Of a DNA stretch of 64,000 nucleotides, positions 45,098-53,528 are shown one piece after another; within the stretch, counting starts at the first letter, position 1; the number at the start of each line of letters is the position of its first letter. Under the pieces are notes generated by a model. It saw only the letters and a program-made list of their open reading frames with translations, was not told the DNA's origin and made no database searches. The DNA is from CAZRCG01 sp964598565 (GTDB taxonomy: Bacteria > Bdellovibrionota > UBA2394), in assembly GCA_964598565.1 (NCBI GenBank), contig CAZRCG010000003.1, positions 124,001-188,000 on the forward strand. The letters are read 5' to 3'. Made by a program: the position numbers and the translations under genes.

Positions 45098-46456
45098 ATG
45101 GGCAAACGTAAGTTATTTGGAACAGACGGCATACGAGGAGTGGCCAATACCTATCCCATGACCTCCGAAGTAGCCCTCAAATTGGGCCGGGCGCTTACCT
45201 CGATTTTGCGTGTGAAGGGTGAGAGTCCCAAGGTGATCGTGGGCAAAGATACGCGGCTATCGGGTTATATGCTCGAAAATGCTCTTACCTCGGGCATCGT
45301 AAGTATGGGTGGAACGGCGCTGATCTTGGGGCCTTTACCGACGCCGTCGGTGGCGTATTTGATTCGAAGCATGAGAGCGCAGGGCGGCGTGATGATCTCG
45401 GCAAGTCATAATCCCTATCAAGATAACGGCTTAAAGGTTTTCGGTCCCGACGGCTTCAAGCTTGATGACCAACTCGAAGCCGAGCTTGAGCGCCTTATGG
45501 AGGCCGAAGATGAAATCACCGTCTTACGGCCCAATCCTGAACGTCTCGGTCGTGCCAAACGAATCGATGATGCTCAGGGGCGCTACCTCACTCACTTAAA
45601 GACTATTTTTCGCCATGACTTTGATTTGGTTGGCAAACGTTTGGTTTTTGATGGCGCTCACGGAGCGGCTTATCATGTGGGGCCTCAGCTGTTTCGAGAG
45701 CTCGGCGCCGACCTTACGGTGCACGCCTGTGAGCCCAATGGCACCAATATCAATGATCAATGCGCGCAAGCTCAGCCTGATCTTCTGGGCGATCTTGTGA
45801 AGCGTCATGGAGCTGATTTAGGGATTGCGGTCGATGGCGATGCCGATCGATTTATTATGGTCGATGAGAATGGTCGTTCTATTGCGAGTGAATATCTTTT
45901 ATACCATTTGGCGCTCTTCCTAAGAGAGAGCGGTCGTTTGCCGGGTAATACGCTTGTAACCACGACGATGTCGAACGAAGCCATGGTAGTAGCGTTAAAA
46001 AAAGTGGGCATTGAGACGTGTCGCACCCAGGTGGGCGATCGCTATGTCACCGAGCTCATGCGCAAAGAAGGCTTTGTGCTGGGCGGAGAGAATTCAGGGC
46101 ATACGATTTTTCTCGATCAAAATACAACAGCCGATGGTCTTTTTACCGCACTGGAAGTCTTGGCGCTCTTACACAAAAAGAAATGGAAAGCGTCCGAGCT
46201 TCGTAAATCGTTTTCATTGTATCCTCAAAAATTAGTGGCCGTGCGAGTCAAAGAAAAGCGACCGTTGGAAGGTATTCCCAATTTGTGGGAGGCCATTCAA
46301 ACACTCGAAAAATCTTACGAAGGAGCCGGTCGAGTAAGTATTCGCTATAGTGGAACCGAGCCGGTCTTGCGCTTGATGTTGGAAGGGCCTCAGCTTGCGC
46401 AAATCGAAGCCGATCTTGATTCGTTGGCGGCTGTAGCCCAGGCGGAGCTCGGGTGA
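45098..46456 (+). CDS. glmM: Phosphoglucosamine mutase
   Basis: A 452-residue alpha-phosphohexomutase that converts glucosamine-6-phosphate to glucosamine-1-phosphate for UDP-GlcNAc. It has the N-terminal LFGTDGIRGVAN, the phospho-serine loop MISASHNPYQDNG, the metal site VDGDADRF, the sugar loop GGENSGH and the phosphate loop RYSGTEPVLR. Length is standard. It lies 8 bp after cdaR in the c-di-AMP operon, with pdxJ directly abutting its stop. Confidence 0.97.
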   Translation: MGKRKLFGTDGIRGVANTYPMTSEVALKLGRALTSILRVKGESPKVIVGKDTRLSGYMLENALTSGIVSMGGTALILGPLPTPSVAYLIRSMRAQGGVMISASHNPYQDNGLKVFGPDGFKLDDQLEAELERLMEAEDEITVLRPNPERLGRAKRIDDAQGRYLTHLKTIFRHDFDLVGKRLVFDGAHGAAYHVGPQLFRELGADLTVHACEPNGTNINDQCAQAQPDLLGDLVKRHGADLGIAVDGDADRFIMVDENGRSIASEYLLYHLALFLRESGRLPGNTLVTTTMSNEAMVVALKKVGIETCRTQVGDRYVTELMRKEGFVLGGENSGHTIFLDQNTTADGLFTALEVLALLHKKKWKASELRKSFSLYPQKLVAVRVKEKRPLEGIPNLWEAIQTLEKSYEGAGRVSIRYSGTEPVLRLMLEGPQLAQIEADLDSLAAVAQAELG

Positions 46457-47188
46457 ATGATTCGACTGGGTGTTAATATCGACCATATTGCAACCTTGCG
46501 AGAGGTGCGAAAAGCGAGCATCCCGTCGTTGATCAAGGCGTCTGATGAAGTGCGTCGAGCGGGAGCTCATCAAATTACAATCCATCTGCGTGAAGATCGT
46601 CGTCATATACAAGACCGAGACTTAGTTGATTTGAAACGTTGGGGGCAATTGCCTCTCAATTTAGAGATGGCCTTAACCACCGAGATGGTCACCAAAGCGC
46701 TGCGGTACCGACCTGACTGCGTGACCTTGGTGCCAGAGCGGCGCCAAGAGATGACTACCGAAGCAGGACTCGATCTGACAGTCTTGCTCAAGAAAAGAAA
46801 AATTCTTGATAAGCTCAAATCCAAGCTTTCACTTTCGGCCTTTATTGATCCCCAGCGAGAGCAAGTAGCTTTAGCATCTCGTCTGGGATTTGACGCCGTT
46901 GAGTTTCACACAGGCACTTATGCGCAAGTCTTTGAACGAAGTCGATTGAATCCTGACAAGCAGGGGCCGCTGGTCCGAGAGGTAAAGCGACTTCATGATT
47001 CTTCGCTTTACGCTCACGAGCTTGGGCTTGAGGTGCGAGCGGGCCACGGACTTAACGAAGATAATATTTATAGAATGAAAACGCTGCCCCATTTGGCCGA
47101 AGTAAATATTGGACATTCGCTCGTATGTGATGCCGTCTTCGTTGGTCTCTTCGAGTCGGTTCAGCGCATGCTGCGATTGCTCGCATGA
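46457..47188 (+). CDS. pdxJ: Pyridoxine 5'-phosphate synthase
   Basis: A 243-residue TIM-barrel enzyme of vitamin B6 synthesis. The N-terminus RLGVNIDHIATLREVRK has the family's HIATLR motif. ITIHLREDRRHIQDRD and LEMALTTEMV follow. The catalytic Glu/His region includes FIDPQREQV and the C-terminal GHGLNEDN and NIGHSLV. The ATG begins right after the glmM stop. In related genomes acpS commonly follows pdxJ; here the next gene is the NAD(P)HX repair enzyme, overlapping by four bases. Confidence 0.96.
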   Translation: MIRLGVNIDHIATLREVRKASIPSLIKASDEVRRAGAHQITIHLREDRRHIQDRDLVDLKRWGQLPLNLEMALTTEMVTKALRYRPDCVTLVPERRQEMTTEAGLDLTVLLKKRKILDKLKSKLSLSAFIDPQREQVALASRLGFDAVEFHTGTYAQVFERSRLNPDKQGPLVREVKRLHDSSLYAHELGLEVRAGHGLNEDNIYRMKTLPHLAEVNIGHSLVCDAVFVGLFESVQRMLRLLA

Positions 47189-48747
47189 AAGCGCTCGTGA
47201 CGCCTGACGAAATGAGTCGCATCGAGGCTCGTACTATGCGTCATCTTAATCTCACGTCGTACGATCTGATGAATCGTGTGGCAACGGCTCTTGCCGACGA
47301 ATTGCAGAATGAGGCCGATTCATTTTGTATTCTTTGCGGACCCGGCAATAACGGGGGCGATGGCTGGAGGCTGGCTGAAATTTTAAGGCAACGCGGTCGA
47401 TCGGTCGTCGTATGTGATATTCTCAGCGCAGAAACGCCTGACGGCATCAAAGCAAAAAAGACCTATCGAGGTATCCAGTGGCAGACCTCAATTTCTGACC
47501 AGGTTGCGTCGTATCTTTTGAAGCGCCCATCGACCCTACTCGTGGATGCTATTTTTGGATGCCGTGGACGCGAGACGCTCCCACGGCCGGTGAGAACACT
47601 GCTTCGTCTGGTGAACTCGCTGTCGAAGCGGCGAATTGCCATCGATCTTCCGACAGGTTTGAACGCCGCTACAGGGGCTGTTGCCTCCGATGCCTTTTGC
47701 GCCGATCTCACTTGGACGATAGGGTATCCGAAGACCGTTTTTATGAACGAAGCGGCAGCAGCCATCACGGGAGAAATTCGCTGTCTGGACCTTGAATTTT
47801 CACCGGCGCCTTCCACGCAGATGCTTTGGGCGCTTGAAGACAGCGACTTTTCGCCTCTGCCCGACTTGAAATCGGGCTATAAAACGCTCTACGGTCGCTG
47901 CGGTATTATCGGCGGTTCATCACAAACTCCCACAGCCCCTTTGCTTGCCGCAGAAGCCGCCGCCCGTATGCACGCCGGCTATGTCACTCTGTATTTTGCC
48001 GATCGGCGCATGCCCCGCATGACTCTGAGCCGCCTTCAGTTTTTGTATCCGAATTCGTGGAAAACACCGCAGCTTGAACGAGAAACAGCGCTTGTTTTGG
48101 GCTGCGGCGGCCCACCACCAACGTCCGTGACTCGATGGTTGACGTCGCATCTACCTTCCTGCACGCCGATTGTTCTTGATGCTGAGGCCTTGCCAGTCTG
48201 TCGTTCTTTACGCCAGCGACCGCTCACCTTGCTGACGCCGCATTGGGGAGAGGCCCGAAGCCTTCATCCAACACGACGCCTATACCACGACGATCGGCTA
48301 CGCTGCCTCGACGAACTTCAGAGCGCGACGGGCCATAGTGTCTACTTAAAGGGAGCTCCAGGACTCTTAAAATTTTCGAGCTCCAAAAATATTTATGTAA
48401 ACTTGTCGATCAATCCCATCTTTTCTCGCGCGGGAAGTGGCGATATTCTGGCCGGGATCTTAGGAGCTTCCATGGCGCGATATTTTGCAGGCTTAAAATA
48501 TCTAGCGAACTCAAAAGTGCGCCCAAAAAATAAACCGAGTTCAGAGAATGCCGATGAATTATTTCAGCGAGCGACGATCAATGCACTCTTAATTCAAAAG
48601 AAAGTCGGTGATCTTTTGCGTGCTCAGTCGCGAGGCTCCACCTTAGTGAATCAACTCGATACTGTTGGCAGTGCTGAAGAAGTCTTGAGACAGCAGCGTG
48701 ATAAACAGGTGCTGAAACGTGCTTTAGTGAAGAGGCTTCGAAAGTGA
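47185..48747 (+). CDS. nnr: Bifunctional NAD(P)HX epimerase/dehydratase
   Basis: A 520-residue fusion that repairs hydrated NAD(P)H. The N-terminal YjeF_N epimerase part has LCGPGNNGGDGWRLAE and VDAIFGCRGRETL. The C-terminal ADP-dependent dehydratase part, of ribokinase-like fold, has GRCGIIGGSS, VLGCGGPPPTSV, LTPHWGEA and the catalytic SRAGSGDILAGILG with Asp. Length is normal for the fusion (about 500 aa). A Lys/Asn-rich insertion (residues 440-455) is unusual. The ATG overlaps the pdxJ stop. Confidence 0.93.
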   Translation: MKALVTPDEMSRIEARTMRHLNLTSYDLMNRVATALADELQNEADSFCILCGPGNNGGDGWRLAEILRQRGRSVVVCDILSAETPDGIKAKKTYRGIQWQTSISDQVASYLLKRPSTLLVDAIFGCRGRETLPRPVRTLLRLVNSLSKRRIAIDLPTGLNAATGAVASDAFCADLTWTIGYPKTVFMNEAAAAITGEIRCLDLEFSPAPSTQMLWALEDSDFSPLPDLKSGYKTLYGRCGIIGGSSQTPTAPLLAAEAAARMHAGYVTLYFADRRMPRMTLSRLQFLYPNSWKTPQLERETALVLGCGGPPPTSVTRWLTSHLPSCTPIVLDAEALPVCRSLRQRPLTLLTPHWGEARSLHPTRRLYHDDRLRCLDELQSATGHSVYLKGAPGLLKFSSSKNIYVNLSINPIFSRAGSGDILAGILGASMARYFAGLKYLANSKVRPKNKPSSENADELFQRATINALLIQKKVGDLLRAQSRGSTLVNQLDTVGSAEEVLRQQRDKQVLKRALVKRLRK

Positions 48748-48754
48748 TCAGGTC

Positions 48755-49186
48755 ATGAAGCTTTACCGTGAATTTCGCTTAAAAACTCTGGCGGATTGGC
48801 AAGCAGCGGCTCAGCAGTGGGTTTCGTTTCTCAAAGCCAGCGATTGGATTGCCTTAGAAGGCGCCATGGGTATCGGCAAGACTCTCGCCGTACGCGCCAC
48901 CTTGAGAGCTATGGGCTATGAAGAGGCCGTACCGAGTCCCACCTATCCACTGATGGTGGTGCACGAGGTTCATGGGCAGACTATTTTGCATATCGATGCC
49001 TATCGTCTTCAGGGTGAAGAGCCTTGGGATTTTCGCGAATGGAGGGATGAAATCGTCTTTGTCGAGTGGAGTGAAAAGACGAGTCTGCCACGAGAGCGCT
49101 TTCAGTGGATTTGGAAGATCCGTCGTACTGACGATTCCGGCGATTCGGAAGAAAGAACTCTTGAGATGTGGAGGCAGGCTCGATAA
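48755..49186 (+). CDS. tsaE: tRNA threonylcarbamoyladenosine biosynthesis ATPase TsaE
   Basis: A 143-residue P-loop ATPase of the TsaE family, needed with TsaBD for t6A37 formation. The Walker A is EGAMGIGKTLAVRATL. The conserved segment VPSPTYPLMVVHEV is followed by LHIDAYRLQGEE, with the switch Asp, and by VFVEWSE, all typical. The usual Gly-Ala-Gly of the P-loop is Met-Gly-Ile-Gly here. It lies 7 bp after nnr and just before lysC. Confidence 0.92.
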   Translation: MKLYREFRLKTLADWQAAAQQWVSFLKASDWIALEGAMGIGKTLAVRATLRAMGYEEAVPSPTYPLMVVHEVHGQTILHIDAYRLQGEEPWDFREWRDEIVFVEWSEKTSLPRERFQWIWKIRRTDDSGDSEERTLEMWRQAR

Positions 49187-49200
49187 ATCTCAATCGAGTT

Positions 49201-50442
49201 ATGACACTTCAGGTCCTTAAATTTGGCGGAACCAGCGTAGGTAGTTTGCAGCGAATCAAAGACGTCGCCGATATTATTGCCGAGCGGGCTCAGTCTCATT
49301 CGGTGATTGCGGTTTTGTCCGCCATGTCAGGCGAGACCGATTCGCTCCTGGCATTGGCCCATCAAATGGCGAAAGATCCTGATCCTCGAGAACTGGATGT
49401 TTTACTCACCACTGGTGAGCAAAAATCGGTGGCGCTTCTCTGTCTCTGCATGAAGGCACGCGGCTTACAGGCGGTATCATTGCTTGGTTCTCAGGTGCGT
49501 ATTATCACCGATTCTGATTTCACGCGGGCCCGCATTGAAGGCATTGCATCCGAGTCAATTCACAAACACTTGAGCCAGGGACGCGTGGTTGTGGTGCCTG
49601 GTTTTCAAGGGGTCACCGAGCAAGGAGATTTGACGACCTTAGGTCGAGGCGGTAGTGACACGACGGCGGTGGCGTTGGCGGCAGCCTTGAAGGCCGAGGC
49701 GTGTGATATTTATACCGATGTCGAAGGTGTCTTTACGACCGACCCCAATATTGAACCCAAGGCTCGCAAGCTTCATTCGATTACGTACGATGAAATGCTG
49801 GAGCTTGCGTCGTTAGGGGCCAAAGTGCTTCAAACTCGCTCGGTAGAATTTGCAAAAAAATACAAAGTTCCCGTCCATGTACGAAGTACGTTTAAAAAGG
49901 GTGATGGAACGTGGGTATTGGAGGAGGCTCGGCTTATGGAATCATTGGTCGTATCAGGTATTACGTATACAAAAAATGAGGCGAAGGTCACTGTCGAAGG
50001 CATGCCCGATCGCGTCGGCATTGCTGCCGATCTTTTTACGCTGGTAGGACAAGCCGGAATTCTAGTCGATATGATTGTGCAGAATATGTCGAAAGAAGGC
50101 ACCACCGATATATCGTTTACAATTCCCCGCGGTGATTTACGACGCACCGTCGACTTGGTCGATTCGAAGCGAGAATTACTCGGTCATCAGCGCGTGCTAG
50201 GGGATGAGCGTATTTCGAAAATCTCTGTGATCGGCAACGGTATGCGGTCGCATTCAGGCGTGGCCGCGCGAATGTTTCAGGCTCTTGCGAAAGAGGGCAT
50301 CAATATTCGAATGATCTCCACTTCAGAGATTAAAATCAGCTGCATTGTCGAAGAGAAATACACCGAGCTCGCCGTTCGTATTTTGCATGATTGTTTTCAG
50401 CTTGATAAAATCCAAGCCGAAGAGGTCAATGATTTCCGATAG
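49201..50442 (+). CDS. lysC: Aspartokinase
   Basis: A protein of about 413 residues from the ATG at 49201 (MTLQVLKFGGTSVG); an upstream in-frame start at 49168 would overlap tsaE. The kinase domain has the KFGGTSV loop and VPGFQG...TLGRGGSDTTAVALAAAL. The C-terminal two ACT domains (about 265-405) include VTVEGMPDRVG and MISTSEIKISCIV, the lysine/threonine-binding type. It catalyses the first step from aspartate to lysine, methionine and threonine. It ends the housekeeping operon and is convergent with the toxin gene. Confidence 0.96.
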   Translation: MTLQVLKFGGTSVGSLQRIKDVADIIAERAQSHSVIAVLSAMSGETDSLLALAHQMAKDPDPRELDVLLTTGEQKSVALLCLCMKARGLQAVSLLGSQVRIITDSDFTRARIEGIASESIHKHLSQGRVVVVPGFQGVTEQGDLTTLGRGGSDTTAVALAAALKAEACDIYTDVEGVFTTDPNIEPKARKLHSITYDEMLELASLGAKVLQTRSVEFAKKYKVPVHVRSTFKKGDGTWVLEEARLMESLVVSGITYTKNEAKVTVEGMPDRVGIAADLFTLVGQAGILVDMIVQNMSKEGTTDISFTIPRGDLRRTVDLVDSKRELLGHQRVLGDERISKISVIGNGMRSHSGVAARMFQALAKEGINIRMISTSEIKISCIVEEKYTELAVRILHDCFQLDKIQAEEVNDFR

Positions 50443-50487
50443 AATGGACGGGATTAATTGTCATGGGAATCGATCTACTTGTGTCGA

Positions 50488-50907
50488 CTACGGCTTCTCG
50501 ATCCACGAAAGCTTCTTGCGAAGCTTCAAAATCTCTTTGTCGAGCGTAAGCAAGCGGCAGCCAAAAGTCTGCGCCAGGTGGACATAGGTTGCATCATATA
50601 CACTGAGATTAAAATCAAACGACACACGCAGTACGCCCACCATATCCTGAAGATTCTCAGGAATCTTCGTCATGGGGACACGCAGAAGTAATTGCCACGC
50701 CTGAAATGCCTCTGGCTCAGAGATTCGTTGTGTAAGAACCGCTGATCTCAGCAAGTTCGACATTTCATAAGTCCACAGTTGGGGAACAATCAGGCGTTGC
50801 TTCCCCTCAATAATCACTTCTAATTGCTTACTTGTTGCGGAAGTTGCTTCGTCTCTAAGAAGCCAGGCTGCCGCAACAGAACTATCGATTACCACTTCGG
50901 GGGTCAT
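50488..50907 (-). CDS. PIN-domain toxin (VapC-like)
   Basis: A 139-residue PIN-domain ribonuclease. The four acidic positions are visible: Asp in VIDSSVAAAWLL, Glu in TYEMSNLL, Asp in VYDATYVHLA and Asp in LLTLDKEIL. VapC toxins cleave RNA, often tRNA or rRNA, and are held by their antitoxin. The ATG overlaps the antitoxin stop by four bases (50904-50907), so the pair is translationally coupled. The target is unknown. Confidence 0.9.
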   Translation of the reverse strand: MTPEVVIDSSVAAAWLLRDEATSATSKQLEVIIEGKQRLIVPQLWTYEMSNLLRSAVLTQRISEPEAFQAWQLLLRVPMTKIPENLQDMVGVLRVSFDFNLSVYDATYVHLAQTFGCRLLTLDKEILKLRKKLSWIEKP

Positions 50908-51203
50908 CGACGACGACCAAAGTTAACGAGCTCACGCGGTAACAAGGGCGATTTTTTCTTTTTCTCTTTGCTTTGGCCACCTCGAAAGTTCTCAAAATCA
51001 ACGGTTAAACGCGTATCGCAAGGTCTCTCGGCAGAATAAGGTGAAAGCACGGCCACAGGTCGACCTCTCTTCTCTATAACGAAGGTCTTTCTTGTTTTAT
51101 CGATCTCAAACAAAAGGCGCGATAAATTAGTTTTAGCATCAAAGGCGCCAATCGTATTTTTGGGAAATTTTAAATCAAAGTCTTTCATGGATAGAACTTT
51201 CAT
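50904..51203 (-). CDS. Antitoxin of the PIN toxin (Phd/YefM-like)
   Basis: A 99-residue protein. The N-terminal fold (FDAKTNLSRLLFEIDKTRK then FVIEKRGRPVAVLSPY) matches the Phd/YefM DNA-binding antitoxin domain. The C-terminal 40 residues are basic and disordered-looking (GGQSKEKKKKSPLLP), probably the toxin-wrapping tail. A second ATG five codons inside (MKDFDL) is a possible start. Autorepression is expected through the palindrome at 51221-51238. Confidence 0.85.
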   Translation of the reverse strand: MKVLSMKDFDLKFPKNTIGAFDAKTNLSRLLFEIDKTRKTFVIEKRGRPVAVLSPYSAERPCDTRLTVDFENFRGGQSKEKKKKSPLLPRELVNFGRRR

Positions 51204-51220
51204 CGTTACACGACATTCCG

Positions 51221-51252
51221 ACTAGTTTATAAACTAGTTGTTATTTTGTCAA
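51221..51252 (-). promoter_or_regulatory. Toxin-antitoxin promoter with palindromic operator
   Basis: A perfect 18-bp palindrome (ACTAGTTTATAAACTAGT, 51221-51238) lies 18 bp before the antitoxin start. On the minus strand TTGACA (51252-51247) and TATAAA (51231-51226) form a promoter with a 15-bp spacer. The -10 box sits in the middle of the palindrome, so a bound antitoxin dimer would block RNA polymerase. Confidence 0.75.
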
Positions 51253-51324
51253 GGCTATCACGCTCCGGGGGGCCGTTATGCGGCGTAGAGGCTAATCGAC
51301 CGTGTTGAGCGGTTTATCATCCAA

Positions 51325-51834
51325 TCACTCGGGAGGAGTTAAACCGCCCCAATAATTCTCGGGCCTGCAGTGATTTTCAAAGTATGCTTTGCAGCCTTTT
51401 TGGGTCTGCAGGCGTATGAAGGTCCCATTGGCGAGCCTCTTTTGGCCAGTCGAAAATTTTTCGGGAACGTCTCCGATTCTTTCGGTGGTATCTTCTGGGT
51501 CATACTTAGCCGTTATTCCAACAACGGTTATTCGATCGATCTCTTCTGTTAATCTTTGGTAATCCTTTAGATGAGATTTGCATTCCTTTGTTTCAAACAA
51601 TCTCCGATAAAAGAACTCGTGTGTTGTTGTCCCATCTTTTATGTAAAACATCATCAGAGAAAGGCGGTCCTTTGGGTTGATCTCAAAGCAACCAAGCCAG
51701 ACTTTGTCTATATCAGCTTCAATTTCAATGAAGTTTTGCGTCAGCTTCTTAACATTCGTTGAGGTTCTTATTGCACAAGATGAAGCGAAGAAAAAAAGTA
51801 CAAGTAGCCAAATGTTTTTGGGTAAGGCTCGCAT
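51325..51834 (-). CDS. Putative lipoprotein of unknown function
   Basis: A 169-residue protein with a lipoprotein signal peptide: basic start, hydrophobic run (IWLLVLFFFAS) and lipobox FASSC near residue 20. The mature part contains IEADIDKVWLGCFEINPKDRLSLMMFY and ends with CRPENYWGGL. It matches no family I know. Its ATG directly follows the stop of the IS66-type remnant, with no gap, so that remnant may supply its translation signals. Confidence 0.65.
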   Translation of the reverse strand: MRALPKNIWLLVLFFFASSCAIRTSTNVKKLTQNFIEIEADIDKVWLGCFEINPKDRLSLMMFYIKDGTTTHEFFYRRLFETKECKSHLKDYQRLTEEIDRITVVGITAKYDPEDTTERIGDVPEKFSTGQKRLANGTFIRLQTQKGCKAYFENHCRPENYWGGLTPPE

Positions 51835-52029
51835 TTACTTCTTTGGCACTTTCTTGGCAAGACACTTGCAACTCGTCCTGCGACTATTCATAAAAAGAAA
51901 TAAATGCCCTGAAAAAGGATCCTTGCTTAAAAGACTTTTCACTCGATGAAACAGCGAATCATAAGACGACCGCATATCGGTCGCCTCCTTGCAAACAAAA
52001 ATCTTCGTCCTCCGATTCAAAGCAATCAT
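51835..52029 (-). pseudogene. Truncated IS66-family orf2 (TnpB) remnant
   Basis: 64 residues match the start of the IS66 orf2 accessory protein: the TDMR signature (KEATDMRSSYDSL), then KDPFSGHLFLFMNSRR. Full proteins are about 115 aa. Here the frame breaks off after CKCL and ends AKKVPKK. The rest of the element and the large DDE transposase are absent, so this is a deletion remnant. Confidence 0.75.
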
Positions 52030-52032
52030 ACC

Positions 52033-52158
52033 TCAAGCTACCTTCTTCAAAAAATCGATGAGCTGCTCAACTTGAGAAAAGCGAATCACTCGACCTTGAT
52101 CCCAAGACAGCTCAATGCTGCCAGCCTGTAATGGACGTCGAATGGTAAGGTGTCTCCA
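52033..52158 (-). pseudogene. Possible IS66 orf1 (TnpA) C-terminal remnant
   Basis: Just upstream of the TnpB remnant, and ending 4 bp before its ATG, a minus-strand frame encodes AGSIELSWDQGRVIRF and SQVEQLIDFLKKVA. This is similar in position and character to the end of IS66 TnpA, and a stop bounds it upstream. The interval beyond it (52160-52434) holds no gene I can support. Confidence 0.35.
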
Positions 52159-52434
52159 CTATACTCACTATCATGAAGGTCATGCGAATGAGACTGCAAG
52201 AATGGGATAGCAAGCACCCAACGGTTTTTCACCTGATAAAATCGGTTTTGGTTTGGGGACTGGAGGCCATCGGAAGATAAATTCGCGGATATCTGCTGAA
52301 GAAGCACTAAGGATTCTCTGTTATCGGAAGCTGCCTCTTCACTTTGTATTGTTGGAACACAAAGGCATAATGGTCTGAGACCCGTGTCTTGAATATTTGA
52401 AAGCGAAATTCCCGAAGGCCGAAGCCTTTCAGGT

Positions 52435-53178
52435 TTATTGTAGTTGGCGTAAAAGAATGACAAGATGAACCAACGCAGCAAGGCCGGCAGGTATACTCAA
52501 TGCGGGAGCTCGATTCACCCCACCTCGAAAGACTCGTGTGTCATAAGCGCTTGCACCTTCAAAATCTGCGGCTTCAAGCTGAATTGTTTGATCCGATTGA
52601 AGTTTAGTGCGAAGAGCAGAAATTTTTTCTATCGGTAGCTCAAAATTTATTGCGTTCAGAGTGTTGCGTTTGGCTGAGTAATAGATTGCGAAAGGTGGGC
52701 CTAAAAATAATGGCACGTCCACTGCAAAACTTATACTTTCCAGTGCGGTCATTGGTTTGAGGTACATCGCAAGCCTCTCATGATTGGACGGATCTTCGCG
52801 ATCAATTCGTAGAACCTTGGCTATGAGAGTAGAAGATCTATTCTTCTTGTTAATAAAATCCGAATCCAGAAGATAAACTTCATTGCGAACAAGAATCACA
52901 AGGCCATGCTTTCCTGCGTAAACCAATTCGACTTCACTCGACTTCATCTGATCCACGTGAGCAAACAGTGGATTAAGGGATTCCTTTTGATAAAACCAAG
53001 GCGCTCGAGAGGTGGCTGTAAGAGAGATGGATGGGAGTCGATTATTCATTTCCAAGTCGTTTCGTATTTTGGCGAGGAGGGCTTTACAGCTACGAACTGC
53101 CGCATGAGTCTCTTCAGTAGAAAGGCAAATAACTACAGTCACTAGGAATGAAAAAATGCTTTTATAAATTTTTGTCAC
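52435..53178 (-). CDS. Exported protein of unknown function
   Basis: A 247-residue protein with a signal peptide (IYKSIFSFLVTVVICLSTEETHA|AV) and a C-terminal hydrophobic segment (IPAGLAALVHLVILL) that may anchor it. The mature part includes VELVYAGKHGLVILVRNEVYLLDSD, a beta-rich region, and a C-terminal half with FAIYYSAKRNTLNAINF. No family is recognised. Codon use is more AT-rich than in neighbouring housekeeping genes, and it lies between two transposon remnants, which suggests acquisition. Confidence 0.65.
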   Translation of the reverse strand: MTKIYKSIFSFLVTVVICLSTEETHAAVRSCKALLAKIRNDLEMNNRLPSISLTATSRAPWFYQKESLNPLFAHVDQMKSSEVELVYAGKHGLVILVRNEVYLLDSDFINKKNRSSTLIAKVLRIDREDPSNHERLAMYLKPMTALESISFAVDVPLFLGPPFAIYYSAKRNTLNAINFELPIEKISALRTKLQSDQTIQLEAADFEGASAYDTRVFRGGVNRAPALSIPAGLAALVHLVILLRQLQ

Positions 53179-53234
53179 TCTGCTCGATCCTTTTTTTGGT
53201 TGGCATTTCCCTGATGCACTTTCATCTTGATGTC

Positions 53235-53338
53235 AACCTGAATAAGTCATGAATTCCGGGATTTGAATAAAGAGCCGCCCCGGGCCTTATTTAATTTTCT
53301 AACACCCAATTTATGGATTATTCAGGTTTTTGAGCAGT
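53235..53338. repeat. 11-bp perfect inverted repeat flanking 82 bp
   Basis: AACCTGAATAA (53235-53245) and its exact reverse complement TTATTCAGGTT (53328-53338) bound a short non-coding stretch between the exported protein and the broken transposase. It may be the ends of a small mobile remnant, or chance. Confidence 0.3.
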
Positions 53339-53456
53339 CTCATCGATAGACGTATATATCGGGCTCGGTGCATGACAGTCGATCTTCCGTTCAAAGAGAT
53401 ACCTGACACAGGTGATGGGGAAAGAGGCATAGGAAGCCTAACTGGGGGAGTTGGTC

Positions 53457-53522
53457 TTCTCCACCTCGGATAATTGTTTTCAAAACCACCGTGATTTTGA
53501 AGACTTAAGTCCGAGGGGAGAA
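53457..53522 (+). promoter_or_regulatory. Long hairpin sequestering the transposase ribosome-binding site
   Basis: TTCTCCACCTCGGA (53457-53470) pairs with TCCGAGGGGAGAA (53510-53522) over 13 bp with one bulged A. Inside, GTTTTCAAAAC (53476-53486) pairs with ATTTTGAAGAC (53494-53504) at 9 of 11 positions. The ribosome-binding site GAGGGGAG, 8 bp before the ATG, lies in the 3' arm. In insertion sequences such hairpins block translation from read-through transcripts. Confidence 0.6.
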
Positions 53523-53528
53523 AACACA

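Noticed and set aside
52086..52481. A 131-codon minus-strand frame overlapping the exported protein at 52435 and the IS66 TnpA-like tail
   Set aside because: It starts inside another gene, has no family features, and its last 25 codons conflict with the better TnpA-like frame.
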